Source: Volvariella volvacea V23 (lineage: Eukaryota; Basidiomycota; Agaricomycetes; Agaricales; Pluteaceae). From it: DNA of 64,000 bases. Under the pieces are notes generated by a model. The model did no database searches, was not told the origin of the DNA, and saw only the letters and a program-made list of their open reading frames with translations. A program made the position numbers and the translations under genes. Location of the stretch: contig KB722768.1 in NCBI GenBank assembly GCA_000349905.1, positions 52,289 to 116,288 of the forward strand. Reading direction: 5' to 3'. Each line of letters opens with the position of its first letter. Positions within the stretch are counted from its first letter, which is position 1. Of the stretch, positions 13,583 through 26,100 are shown one piece after another.

Positions 13583-14263
13583 ATGACAGCAACGAATCTC
13601 CTTATGCTCACACTCAGTTTTCTTGTCCACTCCAATGTCACTTACGCCCAAGTCGCTGGCGAGAGACGAAGGCGGCCGATTGGGAGAATTGTGACGGGCA
13701 TCGTGCTCGGTTAGTGCGTTTTTGGTTCCTCACTCGCTTTTTTCTGACTCTCTCCCAGGCATACTAGCCTTTCTTTGTTTCTGTACATTCTTTTTCCTGC
13801 TAATGCGCCGTCGACGAGCAAGGCTGTTACCGTATACCGTGCCGCACACCCCTGGAGGCGTTGAACCCCGGTATACAGCGGGATTTCAGCCTAAGCCCCC
13901 AGGAGCTCAATACCCTCCTCCTCCACCGGATTATTGGCAGGCAAATGCAGGGAATCCTCAAATACAGCCACCAAATCATAACCCCTATAGTGCACCCGAA
14001 TACCCACCTCCATCTCAGGGTTATGGCGTACCCACGAACGAATCTTACCCTCCCGTAGGTCGCGCATCTTGAACTTTTTCGGCTCTTTGCTGATCTATCG
14101 AGTTAGCCACAGCACCCACCCCTAAATTTCCCAACCCCTAGTTATCAGCCGCATCAAGCAGAATATCCCGATTCGCAATCAGTACCTTATCCAGCTCCTA
14201 CTCACGCTAAGGTATGCCCTATCCTTATCCTAACACGGACCTATCTAACTCGATGGTCAGTAA
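13583..14263 (+). CDS. small single-pass membrane protein with Pro/Tyr-rich tail
   Basis: Preferred model: 13583-13709, 13759-14054, 14149-14211 and 14261-14263, 162 aa. It opens with a signal peptide (MTATNLLMLTLSFLVHS) and then a basic RRRRPIGR stretch. A hydrophobic membrane segment follows at about residues 37-58, then RRRRAR and a cytosolic-looking tail rich in Pro, Tyr and Gln, including PPPPPDYW, which contains a PPxY motif. Splicing 14055-14148 and 14212-14260 adds a tail that keeps the same Pro/Tyr composition and ends at a stop codon split off by the last intron. Without these two splices the frame stops at 14072 (146 aa). PPxY motifs in other fungi bind WW domains such as those of the Rsp5 ubiquitin ligase; that role here is only inference. 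I do not recognise a named family. Confidence 0.7.
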
Positions 14264-17200
14264 ATTGTATTGGCTAGACGTTTTTTGCCCTTATTGTGTA
14301 TCGTTACTCCCGGTGCATCGCCAGAGAAGGACACTGTAACTTATCATGATCGATTACGAAATGTTATAACATTATGCTCTGAAGTCTCATTGGTTGGGGT
14401 GGTGATCGCAGAGTGGGTATGTCACCCCACTCTATTGATACATCGACGGACAACCTTAACGGCTTTTACTTTTGAGACTTGTCTGGTGGGTGGAGTGATG
14501 TGTTATGCCATCACCGCTCTTGCTGCGAATGGCGAGTTATCCCAAAATGCAGAACACCATGATATGTTCGCCAAAGTTGCCCGTCCGAGGCCACCTCGGT
14601 ATCGAAGCCCTCGTTTTGAATTCTTGCCATGAGGCCGTTGATATGTTTAGACTTGTCAAGTCATCGTAACATGAATGCAAATGCGCGGTTCCTTCTGTCA
14701 TGACGGAAGAACGGGACCCGAAAAGGAGCCCTAGTGAAAGTGCCGTGAACCCTCGGAAAACTCACAACCTCGATATTGGCTTCATCTTCGTGGATGTAGG
14801 TGCTGTCCAAGCCCATTCACAGTCGATGAAGATGTTCAAGGGTCATGATGCATTGGCCAGGCTATTACACTGACCATATTCGTTCTGTCGTAGCTCAACG
14901 ACACGTTATACTCTCCGATCTGATGCTTGGTTAATCGGCCGATTCCGCACCAACACTGTCCCTGCCAGAGCGCGCGTCCCATCGTTATAGGTGACAGCAG
15001 TCTGTTCACAGGGCCTAGATCTGTAGGACGCTCCTTGACAACAGCCGTGTCGCAGTGCCGTGTCACCCACCACCATCTCTGCCAGTGATCCCAGCATGCT
15101 CAAGCTTCCCCATTCTGCATCGAATTTTTGCAAGCCTTCCAATTGGTAGAACTCGCAATAGCCCAGCATCTATAGAGGTCAAGGCTCCTATCGATCAACG
15201 GTAACAGCACACTCCATAGCCTATCATGCCCATGACCGTTATCCGCAAAACGAGTGAGAACATCTTCTGCGAATCTCTTCACCCCAAACACACTAGGTCA
15301 TTCTTATCCTTCGTATTCCCACCCCAACACGAAATGTAGGCCCCATTATCTAGATGGTACTCACTGCTTCTCCCTTAGGCTGTCCCGTTTTCTATCTCGA
15401 ATGTATGGCTTGCTTATAATGGGACTAGGATGACGGTCTATCATGGTATCTTCTATTCAATCATGCCTGGAGTAGCCTTCGACAGAAATGTATGGCGCAG
15501 ATACTGACATACGTACAGCGACGATCACTTACCCGACCCCGAATCTCTGCAACTCCTGTTTCGAGCATCTAGAAGTAGAAAGGTGGTGTACATATGCCTT
15601 ATTGAATGCGGAGATTCCACCAAGTTTTACGAAATAACAAGGAGGAACGAGAGGCATTGCCCACGAGGAACGTTATCGAAAGAGGATAGCAGACGGCAGC
15701 ATCAGGGTTTCGCTCGTCACAGCGTTTGTGAAATGGCAATTGGACTACGGTAAGAGCTAACGTTGTTTACCACCGCCAAGTGTCTCAGAGATGCTAGATG
15801 CATAAGCCGCCCTTCACCCAACTTCCTGGAGGGTCCCAATCTCCGAACATGAACATGTGGGGGTGTATATGAGTCGTGCTGTTTGCAGCATGTTCGTGCT
15901 CACGTCTCAGCTTCAACCTCAGCATATGGTGAGGGAATCCCCTTCTCCCCAGCGCCGCATGGGCAAACGTCTCATACCACTACGCAAGTGCACCCCCAAT
16001 ATGGTGGGCAGTCGGTCAAGGTGGGAGAACGCGAGGATATGAAAGTAACAAGCTCCGTTACATGTGCAGTGCGGAGGTGAGAATGGTTCAATGATTCACG
16101 CTCTAATTGGCATCCCGGTTGTTAATTATAACGGTATTGCCAACGAATTGAACCTCCGTTTCCCGCAGGATAACCCCATTGGAATAACGGTCGACCCAAG
16201 CATAACTGGCAATTGTGAACTGTGTTGACCCTGCCACGATTTCACCCTTGTCTTGGGGCTCCAGTGGTTTGGTTCCCATTCTGCAATGGCCATCTTTCCG
16301 GCCATCCTTTCATGGCCCTTTCGCCAGATCGAGAGCACAGAGACTTCGACATTTTCGTGATGAACAGTAGGGATGCGAACCCTTTTACTCAAGACTCCAA
16401 GTGCGTAGTACTCAATCCACGCACAGTTGTCCTTCAGCCGCAAGGGTCGCTCAACGGAGGAAGGGTAAACGGAGACTCATTCGCGCAAAGTCATTGTCTC
16501 ACGACTGCAACGGACCTCAACAAACCTCAGGGTACATGCTAGACACCCTCTAAACCTCAAGATAAACTCACACTTATCCTAGTAATATACATGTAGAATA
16601 ACGGTGCCCCTTGTTGAGCAACCGTGACAGGTTGGATCTTTGATGAGGGACACGGACAGCCACAGGGTCAAAGTTGTGATTTTGCTCCACCTGTAAATGC
16701 TTCGAATTCTCTGTCACTGATAATTTGCAAACCGACGGGAGCTTTCACCCTGAGCCAACGTGTCAGATGGATAGAAAACAAGGAGAAACCTCAACCGAAT
16801 TGCTTATTCTGGTGCCCTTGTTCACTTATGTTTTGTGTAAATTAAATGGGCTTTTTGAGAATAATGGTCTAGCCATAATTGCCTCGCAGCCCTTGCTGAC
16901 GAAATGACCCTAACATGCTCCCTTCTGCTTCCTAGTTAGCTTTGATAACCCAGTTCCTTGTCTGACAGATCCGTCGCACAACACCGCGTAGCTTCAGTGG
17001 CGAGGAGTAATAAACCGCACCTCAAACATTGCCACCGCCAATAACTTTACACGCCTCTTGACGGCCACTCGCCGCGCAGTCGTAAAGGGACTGCACGGGA
17101 TCACGTATTCTACACCAGGTGTCGCTTCGGTGCAGATACTGGCTAGGCTGTGCGTGAGCGAATATGGCGTTTGAAGGCAAACCGAATTCCTGAATCCCTT

Positions 17201-19898
17201 CAATGGACGACGTACGCGAGGCTTTACTCGTCATCTATCTGACACACTTAATTTTCGAGATCTACCAGCTCATTTCCGTCAATCCCGAGTAGGATTTCTT
17301 GCCCCACCAACTGCCCCTAACATACTTAGGTGAACCCAGGTATTTCGCTTACTCACTTAGCGCAAGCTTGTGTGTCATTGATTCGCATCTTGACCGATGT
17401 TTCTCCCTGAATACCACTGCTAGAGATCTATTAATCACTCCCATGATGGACAAGGACCCGTAATAGGAGTGTCACAAGACATGTGGAAACAGTGCCGAAG
17501 TGAAGGAATTATCCGTCGCTGAAAAAGATAGACTCGGTGGTAGTGCTACAGAGCATTCTACTCGGAGAAGCCTAGAAAAACGCTAACCACATAGCCTATT
17601 CTCTGGAAGAGTTGTCCTACATCATATGACAAGCGGGCGCCTAACCAGTTTACGCGAACTTCAACCAGAATTTAAATGCTAATGTCCATGGTGAACCAAT
17701 GTACATTTATGTGGACGTACTTCAACCACGTTGACGAATTGAATCGCATATGATCTAAAAATAGATTGATCTTCAACTCCAATAATTGTCCCCGGATTTC
17801 TGCCGCTGACTTTAGCGCTCGTCGAAGGAACAATCAAATACTCCGTCAAAACGTCCACATGCTCTCCTCCAACCAGAAGCACACAAGAAGCACGACAGTG
17901 GGAATCTGCACAGGCAAAATCAGAAACTGCCGCCACAAGAGCGGATATCATGAATTTCCATAGGACAAATTCCTAACTAACCGTGGAGATTCTACCTCAA
18001 TTTTATAGGCCCTAAGAGATGTAGGCCGCTTTCTCTAGTAAGATAAGACACATATCTAACCTTCTTCAGCCGAATTGAAGACTCACAGTTTGTCAAATCG
18101 GGGAGTCCGGGGACGAGGAAGGCGATCTACTGACACTGACATGATAACGACCATATGGAAAAGGCTCCATGAGTCATATCACACTGACATTAGTACAGCG
18201 ATTCTTGTCACTAAGAGCACTAGCCCCTTATCGCTTTAGCTTTCACCATGAATGACATACGTCTAGAACAACATCTCAGAATTTCCCCGGGTAGATTCAG
18301 TCACGTAGTCAGGCCGGCGGCAAACCCTTCCCCTCATTGTATTCAAGTTTGACTATCACCCAATCCCATTTGGTAGCGGCAATGAATCGGCCCGAAAGGA
18401 AGACACTCCTAGAAACAGAAAAAGGCGGCCACTAGTGCGATGCACTCCGAGCCCGAGGGATGATTAAATCCTATCATAGTAACATTCGCCCAATGCCAAG
18501 GTTTAGAAGACTGTATTACACTCCTCGGGATATGATCTTGGGCCCAGAATATATGGTTTCCATCACAATCACGTTGAACATGTGTTCAGAGCTTCCTCGG
18601 GACCTGAACAACATAACCTATTAACGGCCAAGTGATTCGCTAGGAGAGTTCTCTCGTCCTTTCTAACTGCGGTAAAGTTCTTCAGGTTAGCGCCTGACGA
18701 GAACAAGAAGAACAACAACAACAATATCGACAATCTCCCTGATCAAAGGCAAGGAAATGAGTTCTCCCTCGACCAACCTGGACAAAACCCTCCAGGTCAG
18801 GGGCTTTGTTCCCACCTCACGCTAGCGAGCTCCCCGCCCCGCCGCGCTATTCCTTCCGTACTTCGTAGCCAGTTTGACGCAAGTTGTCATTTTAACTGAT
18901 GCCGCAATTACTATACCCACACGCACACACTCAACAGCATCGGAAATGGTCGGAAATATAGATGTCATAATTGAGTGTATACTGACAATTCAACGACGTA
19001 CGTTATGCTAAACTTTACGATTCATATATGTACCTATGTGTCAATCCAGATACGCGTGAAATCGAAGAGGGGGTATTTGTGTCGTATACGTACGTGGAAT
19101 TAGCGGTGTAATTTACCAAAACAAGAAAGTTAATCTATTATCAAACTCTAGCACAACGACAAAAAAATACATTGTATTCGAGTATGACAAATGCGAAACC
19201 AAGATACGATAACCATGGCGATATTGTTGTGATTATTTATGCAGTCTACAACCGGGAAACCCAAAGCTGGGAATAAATAGTTGGTACGAATGCGAGTCGC
19301 ACCCAATGCAAGAAATACGATAGTTAGTTAACACGACGACGGTGACGCCAGAAAGAGTGAGAGAGGAAAGCAATACGACATATGTACAACGAGAAGCAGA
19401 AGGTAGACGAGACAAAGCCAAGAACCAAAGCACGAAAGAGAAAAAGCAAGGGAAAGCATGTCATGAAATAATGAATGAGAAAGAAATGCAAAAAAGGAAA
19501 CCATGGATGTTAGCGTAGTATACACTTATCTTACTGCGTCTAAATAGTAATCATGAGCCAGAAAAAAAAATATTGAAAGAAATCGAGAGAAATCGTATGC
19601 GTGCATGTCCAAGATGGCTAACAAGTATGGCGAGCGGGGATAGTGAGGATATGATATGATATGAACGTGGTATGATGCATGAGATCGGCATATAGAAAAA
19701 GAAAAATGCAAAAACATGAAACTCGTGTGGCAACGTGTAGGAGTCCATCAAATGAGAAAAAAAGGAAATGCAAAAAAGCAACATCAAACGTCGGGGACCA
19801 CAAAGTGACCGACTGACCAAAAAAGACAAGTGAAGGATATCACTCCTCCAAATCCGAGTAGTGCATCCGCGTTCGAGGTTAAGTTCGAGCCAAGTCAT
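14264..19898. other. intergenic, no supported gene
   Basis: Short frames only, on both strands, without domains or a consistent chain of exons. Near 18693-18899 there is one open stretch with an acceptor-like CAG just before it and an Asn/Gln/Pro-rich reading; it could be an isolated terminal exon, but no upstream exons join to it. Near 15857-16080 a Gly/Pro/Tyr-containing frame recalls the tail of the gene at 13583, but the match is only in composition. The 3' region of the minus-strand gene that ends at 19899 probably begins here. Confidence 0.45.
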
Positions 19899-22800
19899 TC
19901 AGGACCTGACACACAACATATCGCCTTGGAGTATGAACCGGCCCTTCTCCTGAATCGCCAGAGCAGCCTTCGTAACCTCGGACGTATCAAAATCTTCATG
20001 CTTATCCACAGGCATAGCAGCATTGAGATAAGTCAACAATGTCGAAATCGACATATCATCCGAAGACTCATAAGTCGTGGCAAACAAATATTCAACCGAC
20101 GCGTGGACAAACTGTCGTCTGGCAAAACCAAGACAAAAGATCGGTTATCAAACCCAGCCCAAGCGTAACGAGGCGCGAAAAAAACAACTTACCGTCCACT
20201 CGGTGAATCAAGATCGGCCAGACCCGGGGGCCACGGCCTCCTTCCCTGCAAAACACCACCTGCAGTCCTCGAGTATCCATAGGCGCCGTTGGCGGCGCTC
20301 GCACTAGTGGAATTAGCCGCACTCGAGCCACCTCCAACAACGGTATCGTCCATAACCGAGTCTCCATCAGCATCAATATCCAAATCGCCATCCGCATCCA
20401 TATCATCATCAACGTCCTCAGTCCAGGGTCGACTGGTATTACCAGCACTAACCCTAGACATAACACCAGGAGGACTAGCACCAGGACCAACACTATTATA
20501 TTGCGGGGCCCCACGTACGTCATGATGCGCTGTCCCATTGATTCGGTGTCCATAGGTCCCGTTCGAGTGCACACTCGACCTACCACTATTACCGACGTTG
20601 CTTGTGCCCGACAAGCCCATCTTGAGGCGCTGAGTCTGCGAATGGGGCTGATAGTGAGACTTGGAGACCCTTTGGTAGGGGTGATGTCCGTGTCCGTGTC
20701 CATGTCCGTTATGGTACTGGTACTCGCGATGCGCAAGGTGTCCGTTATGATGATGGTGATCTTGATGTCGCCTCGAATCTGCCGTACGACTCCTGCTCGC
20801 CGCTGATGGCGTCATAGTCGAGCCTACCAAGCCTTCGCCCGACCTCCTTCGGCTCCTATTCTCCTCCGCGAGACGAGAATCCCGTTCGCGTTGGTGAATG
20901 TCCATGTCTTCTTCTGACTCTGGTTCAGGTTCGTCCGAGACCATGCCGTCGTCTTCATTCTTCACCGTGCTGCTGTGAGAGCGCTGGTGGTGATGGTGGT
21001 GGTAATGGTGACTGTAACGGGATGACGATGACGACGATTGAGGAGCGGGTATGTCATTAGCGTCAGACATGAGCTCATCTTCTTCGTTCTTGATGCCTCG
21101 TTTCTTCAAGTCGACAACTTCGGCGGCTTTCTGTACGCGGCGTTGACTGTTTGATTGGAAAGGGTAGGCAATATAATGCGCATAGCGACCGAAGACAAGG
21201 GCGTGAGTACGAGTTCAACAAAAGGGTATGAACAAGAGAAAAGAAGATGCATAACAACAAACGCATGGAGATAAGAGAATAAAGAAGGGTCACGAATATG
21301 TGAGGAAAACGGAGATGAAGTGAGAATTCGCGAAAGACAAAGAAAGAACAAACAATAGGAGAGGGGATAACGGATGACATTGCGACGGGAGAAAGAAAAA
21401 GAGGGAGCAATGAAAGAATACGCACTGTCTGGCCAAGCATTTGCCTCTGTGTTGCAACCAAGGATAAGCACAGTAAGAACTATCTTGTCGCAACTGTACC
21501 CACTTCTGGCACAGTGAACAAAACACTCTATTTGGTTCCACTTCGCCAATCAACGAATCGGCACGAAGCGTCGCAGCCCTTTGTTCCGCATTACGTCTGC
21601 GGGATTCATGTATAGGGGCGTAATTTACCGGGTTTAGATCGTGGAATGGCGAAGCACCCGGCGAAGATGTTGGGTGTTGCAGGTGATGTTGTTGGCGTAA
21701 AGAACCTGGATACGCAAAAGAACGAGGGTCAGAATAGGAGGGAAAAGAGCTGGAGGGGCCGAAAAGTGGAGATGTACCGGGGGCAGGCAGTCCAGAGGGA
21801 CTAGATGTTGGCGGAAGGCGATGGGAGACCGAGGGCTGTACTGAGTGGAGCTGCTTTTGGTCAGTTGAAGGAGGTCTGCTTCCCTCAGCCGCCGCAGTAC
21901 TGGGAACAGGAGGATGAGTATTGGCAGAAGTCGCAGGGCCTGAAGCAGCAGCGGAAGATCTAATGAATGAATGGCGATAAAGGAGATTCAATCGTTGATG
22001 AGGGGTGCGTTAGATCAGGGTAAGTAAATGACGAGGAAAGATAGATATGAATGACGTACAGCGAAGGAACCTTTTGACATGAGGCGCGGTGATGCAGCCA
22101 CTTTTGGACGGCTTGAAGATGGTCTTCTGGGTTAAGTGGGATCCAGCGATCACACATGTTGCAGAGCGCACGCTCTGCGTCAAATTTTCGGACCTCAGGA
22201 TCCTTAGCAAATACATTATTGCGTTCTTCAAGGGCATAAACGTTTTTACTGTTGCTGAAACCGTTTCAGTACACGAGATGATAACATAAGAAGAGGGCCG
22301 GGGAGAAAGGTAAAAGCAACAAACAGCACGGACATTTTCTTGGCCAGGCAGCTTTTGCGGTGGGCATCCCAGGGAATGGAACAGTATGTCGAGTTGGGTC
22401 GGAGACGTATCCATTTGTCACACGAAGCACAGAGAACCCGATATGGCTCGAAATCTGCGACATACGGATCTGCGCGCAGGTAGGCAATGCGTTCTTCCTC
22501 TGTTCGCTTAGCCCTCCGGCGTTTGGCGGGAGGATTAGCCAAAGCCTGGGCAGTGCTCTCAGGTGTATAGATAACGGGATCACTTGCGTTCGCCGTAGTC
22601 ATGGAGCCTGGAGCGGTGTTATTGGAATTGGTGACGGGCCGTGATGCGCTGCTGAAGATGGGACAAAGTGAGTGCTTTCGGTGGACAACGGAACGCGCAT
22701 ATATATGGATTACTTGGAACTCACCATGTTTGTCGATGTGTCTCCCACAACTTGATATTGAACTTGCCCGTCGTTTCATCTCTGAATGAGATGGAGGCGT

Positions 22801-23167
22801 TGCAGGACTGACAGACGACTTTGCCCGACTCGTACTCTCCCTGCTGATTGGAAGATCCCGCGGCGGGGTTCGCTGGCGAAGGAGAGCGTGAGGGCTGTTC
22901 TGGAACCTGTTCGGTATGTTCTTGTTTTCGCTTAAGGTGACTGGTTAAGGATGAATGACGCATGCATGAGGTCCGTGAAGCACAGGGTCGAAGACAAGGG
23001 ACGTACGGTGAAGAGGCGGGAGAGGCGGTGCGAGACCTTGGGCGTGGCGAGGGCGAGGAGGGAGCCTCGGAGGGGTTGGGCGAGCGCCTGTCGGCATGGG
23101 CTGGCTGAGAGGGCTGTGGTCGCTGTGGAGGACGATGAGGAGAGGGTCTTGGGGAGTGCTGGTCCAT
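19899..23167 (-). CDS. protein with four tandem Cys2-His-Cys modules and a His-rich, acidic region
   Basis: Seven exons: 23167-23007, 22940-22725, 22651-22334, 22254-22060, 21959-21426, 21146-20193 and 20118-19899. They total 2598 nt, or 865 aa. Four modules carry C-x2-C-x19-21-H-x3-C: Cys97/100, His122, Cys126; Cys200/203, His223, Cys227; Cys263/266, His287, Cys291; Cys444/447, His467, Cys471. Modules 2-4 share a lead-in of the type R-x-D-P/S-x-V...E-P-x-R-V-x-C-x2-C-x-K-W-I and a Trp three residues before the His. The rest is disordered, with His clusters (HHYHHHHHQ, GHGHGHGHH), Ser-rich parts and an acidic DDDMDADGDLDIDADGD stretch. The last exon encodes a folded-looking end of about 70 residues with alternating helical heptads. 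Exon 2 ends TG and exon 3 starts C, which rebuilds the last Cys of module 1. Zinc binding and a nuclear role are inference; I do not recognise a named family. Confidence 0.85.
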
Positions 23168-26100
23168 TGGGACGACGGAGGGAGGGGATGAGAAGATGGG
23201 GAACAGAGGAGAGATTTGGAGGGAGCTTCACGTCGGATTGGTTTTATTGGGATTGCATTCCCAGTTATTGGCCTCCATTTCTTTATTAAAATTAAACATA
23301 TGCGCAACGTCTATTGTTTGACATTTTCCTTTTTCTCGTTTCCCTTTTTTACTCGTTTCCCACACTCGACCCGGCTGCACTTCCTGCCTTCCGTTGTCCC
23401 TCGACTCGTGTCTGCTCCCTGCCCCCTTCCGACCCCTACATTGATTATCGTTCTCGATTGACTCGAGTCTATCCCTACTGGTGTCACATCATTGCATTTA
23501 GTCCCACAAACCAGTCCAGGGATGTCATAGAACATCCCCAACTCGGATCGGACACAAGCTCAGAACCAGCTTCTTGACGCAACCTCCTGTCCTCTTTCCA
23601 TTTTGTTCCTCACTCTATTGCAAAAAAAGAAAGCACCAGATCTCTGGCTTCTCACTTATACCCTCACGCTTCCTCGACGTCAATAGTTTAAATCAGGTAA
23701 TTCTTTTGTTTGTTTCAAAACAAAAAAAAAAGAAAGGCCCTTCGTCCTTCACATTCTCGACAAAACCTTGTTGCTATTCGGCCCAAAGTATATTCCCCCT
23801 TGCCAGAAACCCCGGAGGACGTTCCTAAATCAGGCGTCTGATATCCTCATTTTTCAACCAATTTCCGAATTCAGTAAGCTAAGTCTTAAAATCCTCAACC
23901 CCCCGTGTCTAGCTGACCCCCTGGGATTATAAGGTAGTCAAATTGCTAAACCTCGCCTTTTTACCTCATCAAGTCGCTCGCATCCTCAGGGGCTTCTTTT
24001 CAACAAACTCGGGGGGCTCTGGGCTGGAGAGGTGGCGAGACGGGGGGGAGGGGAGGGCGAGGAGGAATCCGAATCTCCGTTGATGGAAATGGTTGAGATG
24101 GTCATTATTCATTCGGGCAACTCCACGGATCACCCAAAACCCCCGTGTTCGTGTTCAATGACTCTTGTCACAAACACCTTTTCTTTTCCTTTTGGAGACT
24201 CAAAAAAGATCCTGTTCTGACATACAGTCTGCCACTGTGCGACATTGCGGTCTGCAGGGAGACAAAGTGCGATACGATACCATCCCGTGATCTGAATGGA
24301 GGTGTCGTCAAGATCCCAAGGTAGGTGATCACCGGGTGGCGAAGAATGCAGAAAAGACGAACATGGAGAAGGACAAGACAAAACATGTCCCTGTGCGACC
24401 AGATGACAACAACAGAACAACAACAACGCTCACTCCGCTCTCCTGCGCGTGTGCACGCATGTTCTTTACCTCCATTGGCATAACTCGGAATGGTTTCAAA
24501 AACCTGCAGCTAACCGGCAGCTCACGTCCCTCCTCCCCCTTCTGGCCACCTCTCCCTTCCTTTCCACATACCCCGGGCTCCAAAGAATTGAACATACGTT
24601 CTCGGCATGCGAAACATATCCACGATGTACACTGCCCCCACAACTCGCCTTTCCTCTGGATCCTCATACGAGACGCACACGAAAAACTGTGGGCACAGTT
24701 GTGCATCGCCCTTGGTCAATGTTTACCCCGACCTTGACTGTGGTCCGAGCTCGACCTCGAGTAGGCTTTGCCACACTTGGCAGCTTCAAGCTCTTGCGCC
24801 ACGGTGACTCATGCTCTCTCTTCGCCCTCTCGTCATCATCCACACCATCATACACGCTGTATCGGTATGCACCCAATTCCAATTCCACGGCTTCGCCCTT
24901 TCTATTTATTCCCTATCCCTATCCTACCAATTCATCGTATTTGATCGAGACACTCGCATAGGAGGACCCTTTTTCAGGAATCACATTTGCAACATTACAA
25001 CATTCGGCTACACCTAGAACACGAGTTTTATATATATATCCCCATCAAATCATATCATATCGAGTAAAAATCTAGGACGATACACGAAACCCAAACTATG
25101 CCTTGAAAGGGTCGCCCGGCTTAGCGGATAACATCAGCAGCGCCCATCCCACCCAGCACTGGAATCCCACCCAGCACTGGACCGTCGCTCCCAACGCAGT
25201 GTTTCACCATGGCTGTGCACTCGGCCAAACCGCCCTCGAGCAGCGAGCAACGGGCGACGGACGACCACGACGAGGGCACGAACTGCGACCAGGATCGAGG
25301 ACCGTCCGCACCGAGGTCCATTCCAGCCCCTTGCTGCTCTTTCAACCTTCCCGGCTGTTGGATCTCCTTGCTTTTCGGACGGAAGAGTGCACGGCTACGG
25401 CTCGTCGTCGCTTGTAGATGCCACATCGTGGTTCGCGACACGGCCTTGCGATCTTACAACCCGGAACCTACGCATACCGCACGTCGCACGTCCTTTTTAC
25501 GCAACTCCACTTTACCCCATATACGCACCCCGATTCGACATCTAATACATCTCGTACGAACACAAACGCTCGGGTACAGGCAGCACGGCGACAATTACGA
25601 CTAGTGCAGAGACGGACATGAACTCTATCACCCCTTCTCCACCCCATTCTATTAGGATCGGAGCCGGACAAATGTCGTATTTCATTCCGTCCTGCCCCAT
25701 CATTCGTTCGTTCGTTCATTCATACACATTTCGCACTCAGACTCCACCCTCGGAGTCAGACACGCCCAAGATTGGGGAGCCACGCTCTTGCGCTTGCTCG
25801 CGCTCTCACGAGCAAGGTTCAAACTACGACACAAGTCCTCAACCTCCGTCAAACACACACACTACACGTTTAGGATCCTGTGTTTTGGGGGCGGTGGCGG
25901 ACCTCGAAAGGTCCCAAGTGGCGAAGAGGGTTCGCGCGTAAAGTCCGAGTTTGTGGATCCACGCATGTGCATGAGGCTCGATGTTCGACACTCAAGGGAG
26001 GAAGGGACGCTGCTAGTGCTCCCGGGTGGAGGTGTTAGAGAGGAGGAGAGCAAGAATCGAGAACCGGAGACGAGGGAGCGAGCAATGTGGTGTAGGGACG

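Noticed and set aside
15857..16080. Possible second copy of the Pro/Tyr-rich tail of the gene at 13583
   Set aside because: Similar composition only; no signal peptide, membrane segment or exon junctions were found.
24522..24719. Minus-strand frame with YEDPEERRVVGAVYIVDMF
   Set aside because: It looks protein-like for about 40 residues, but no flanking exons, start or homologous motif could be found.
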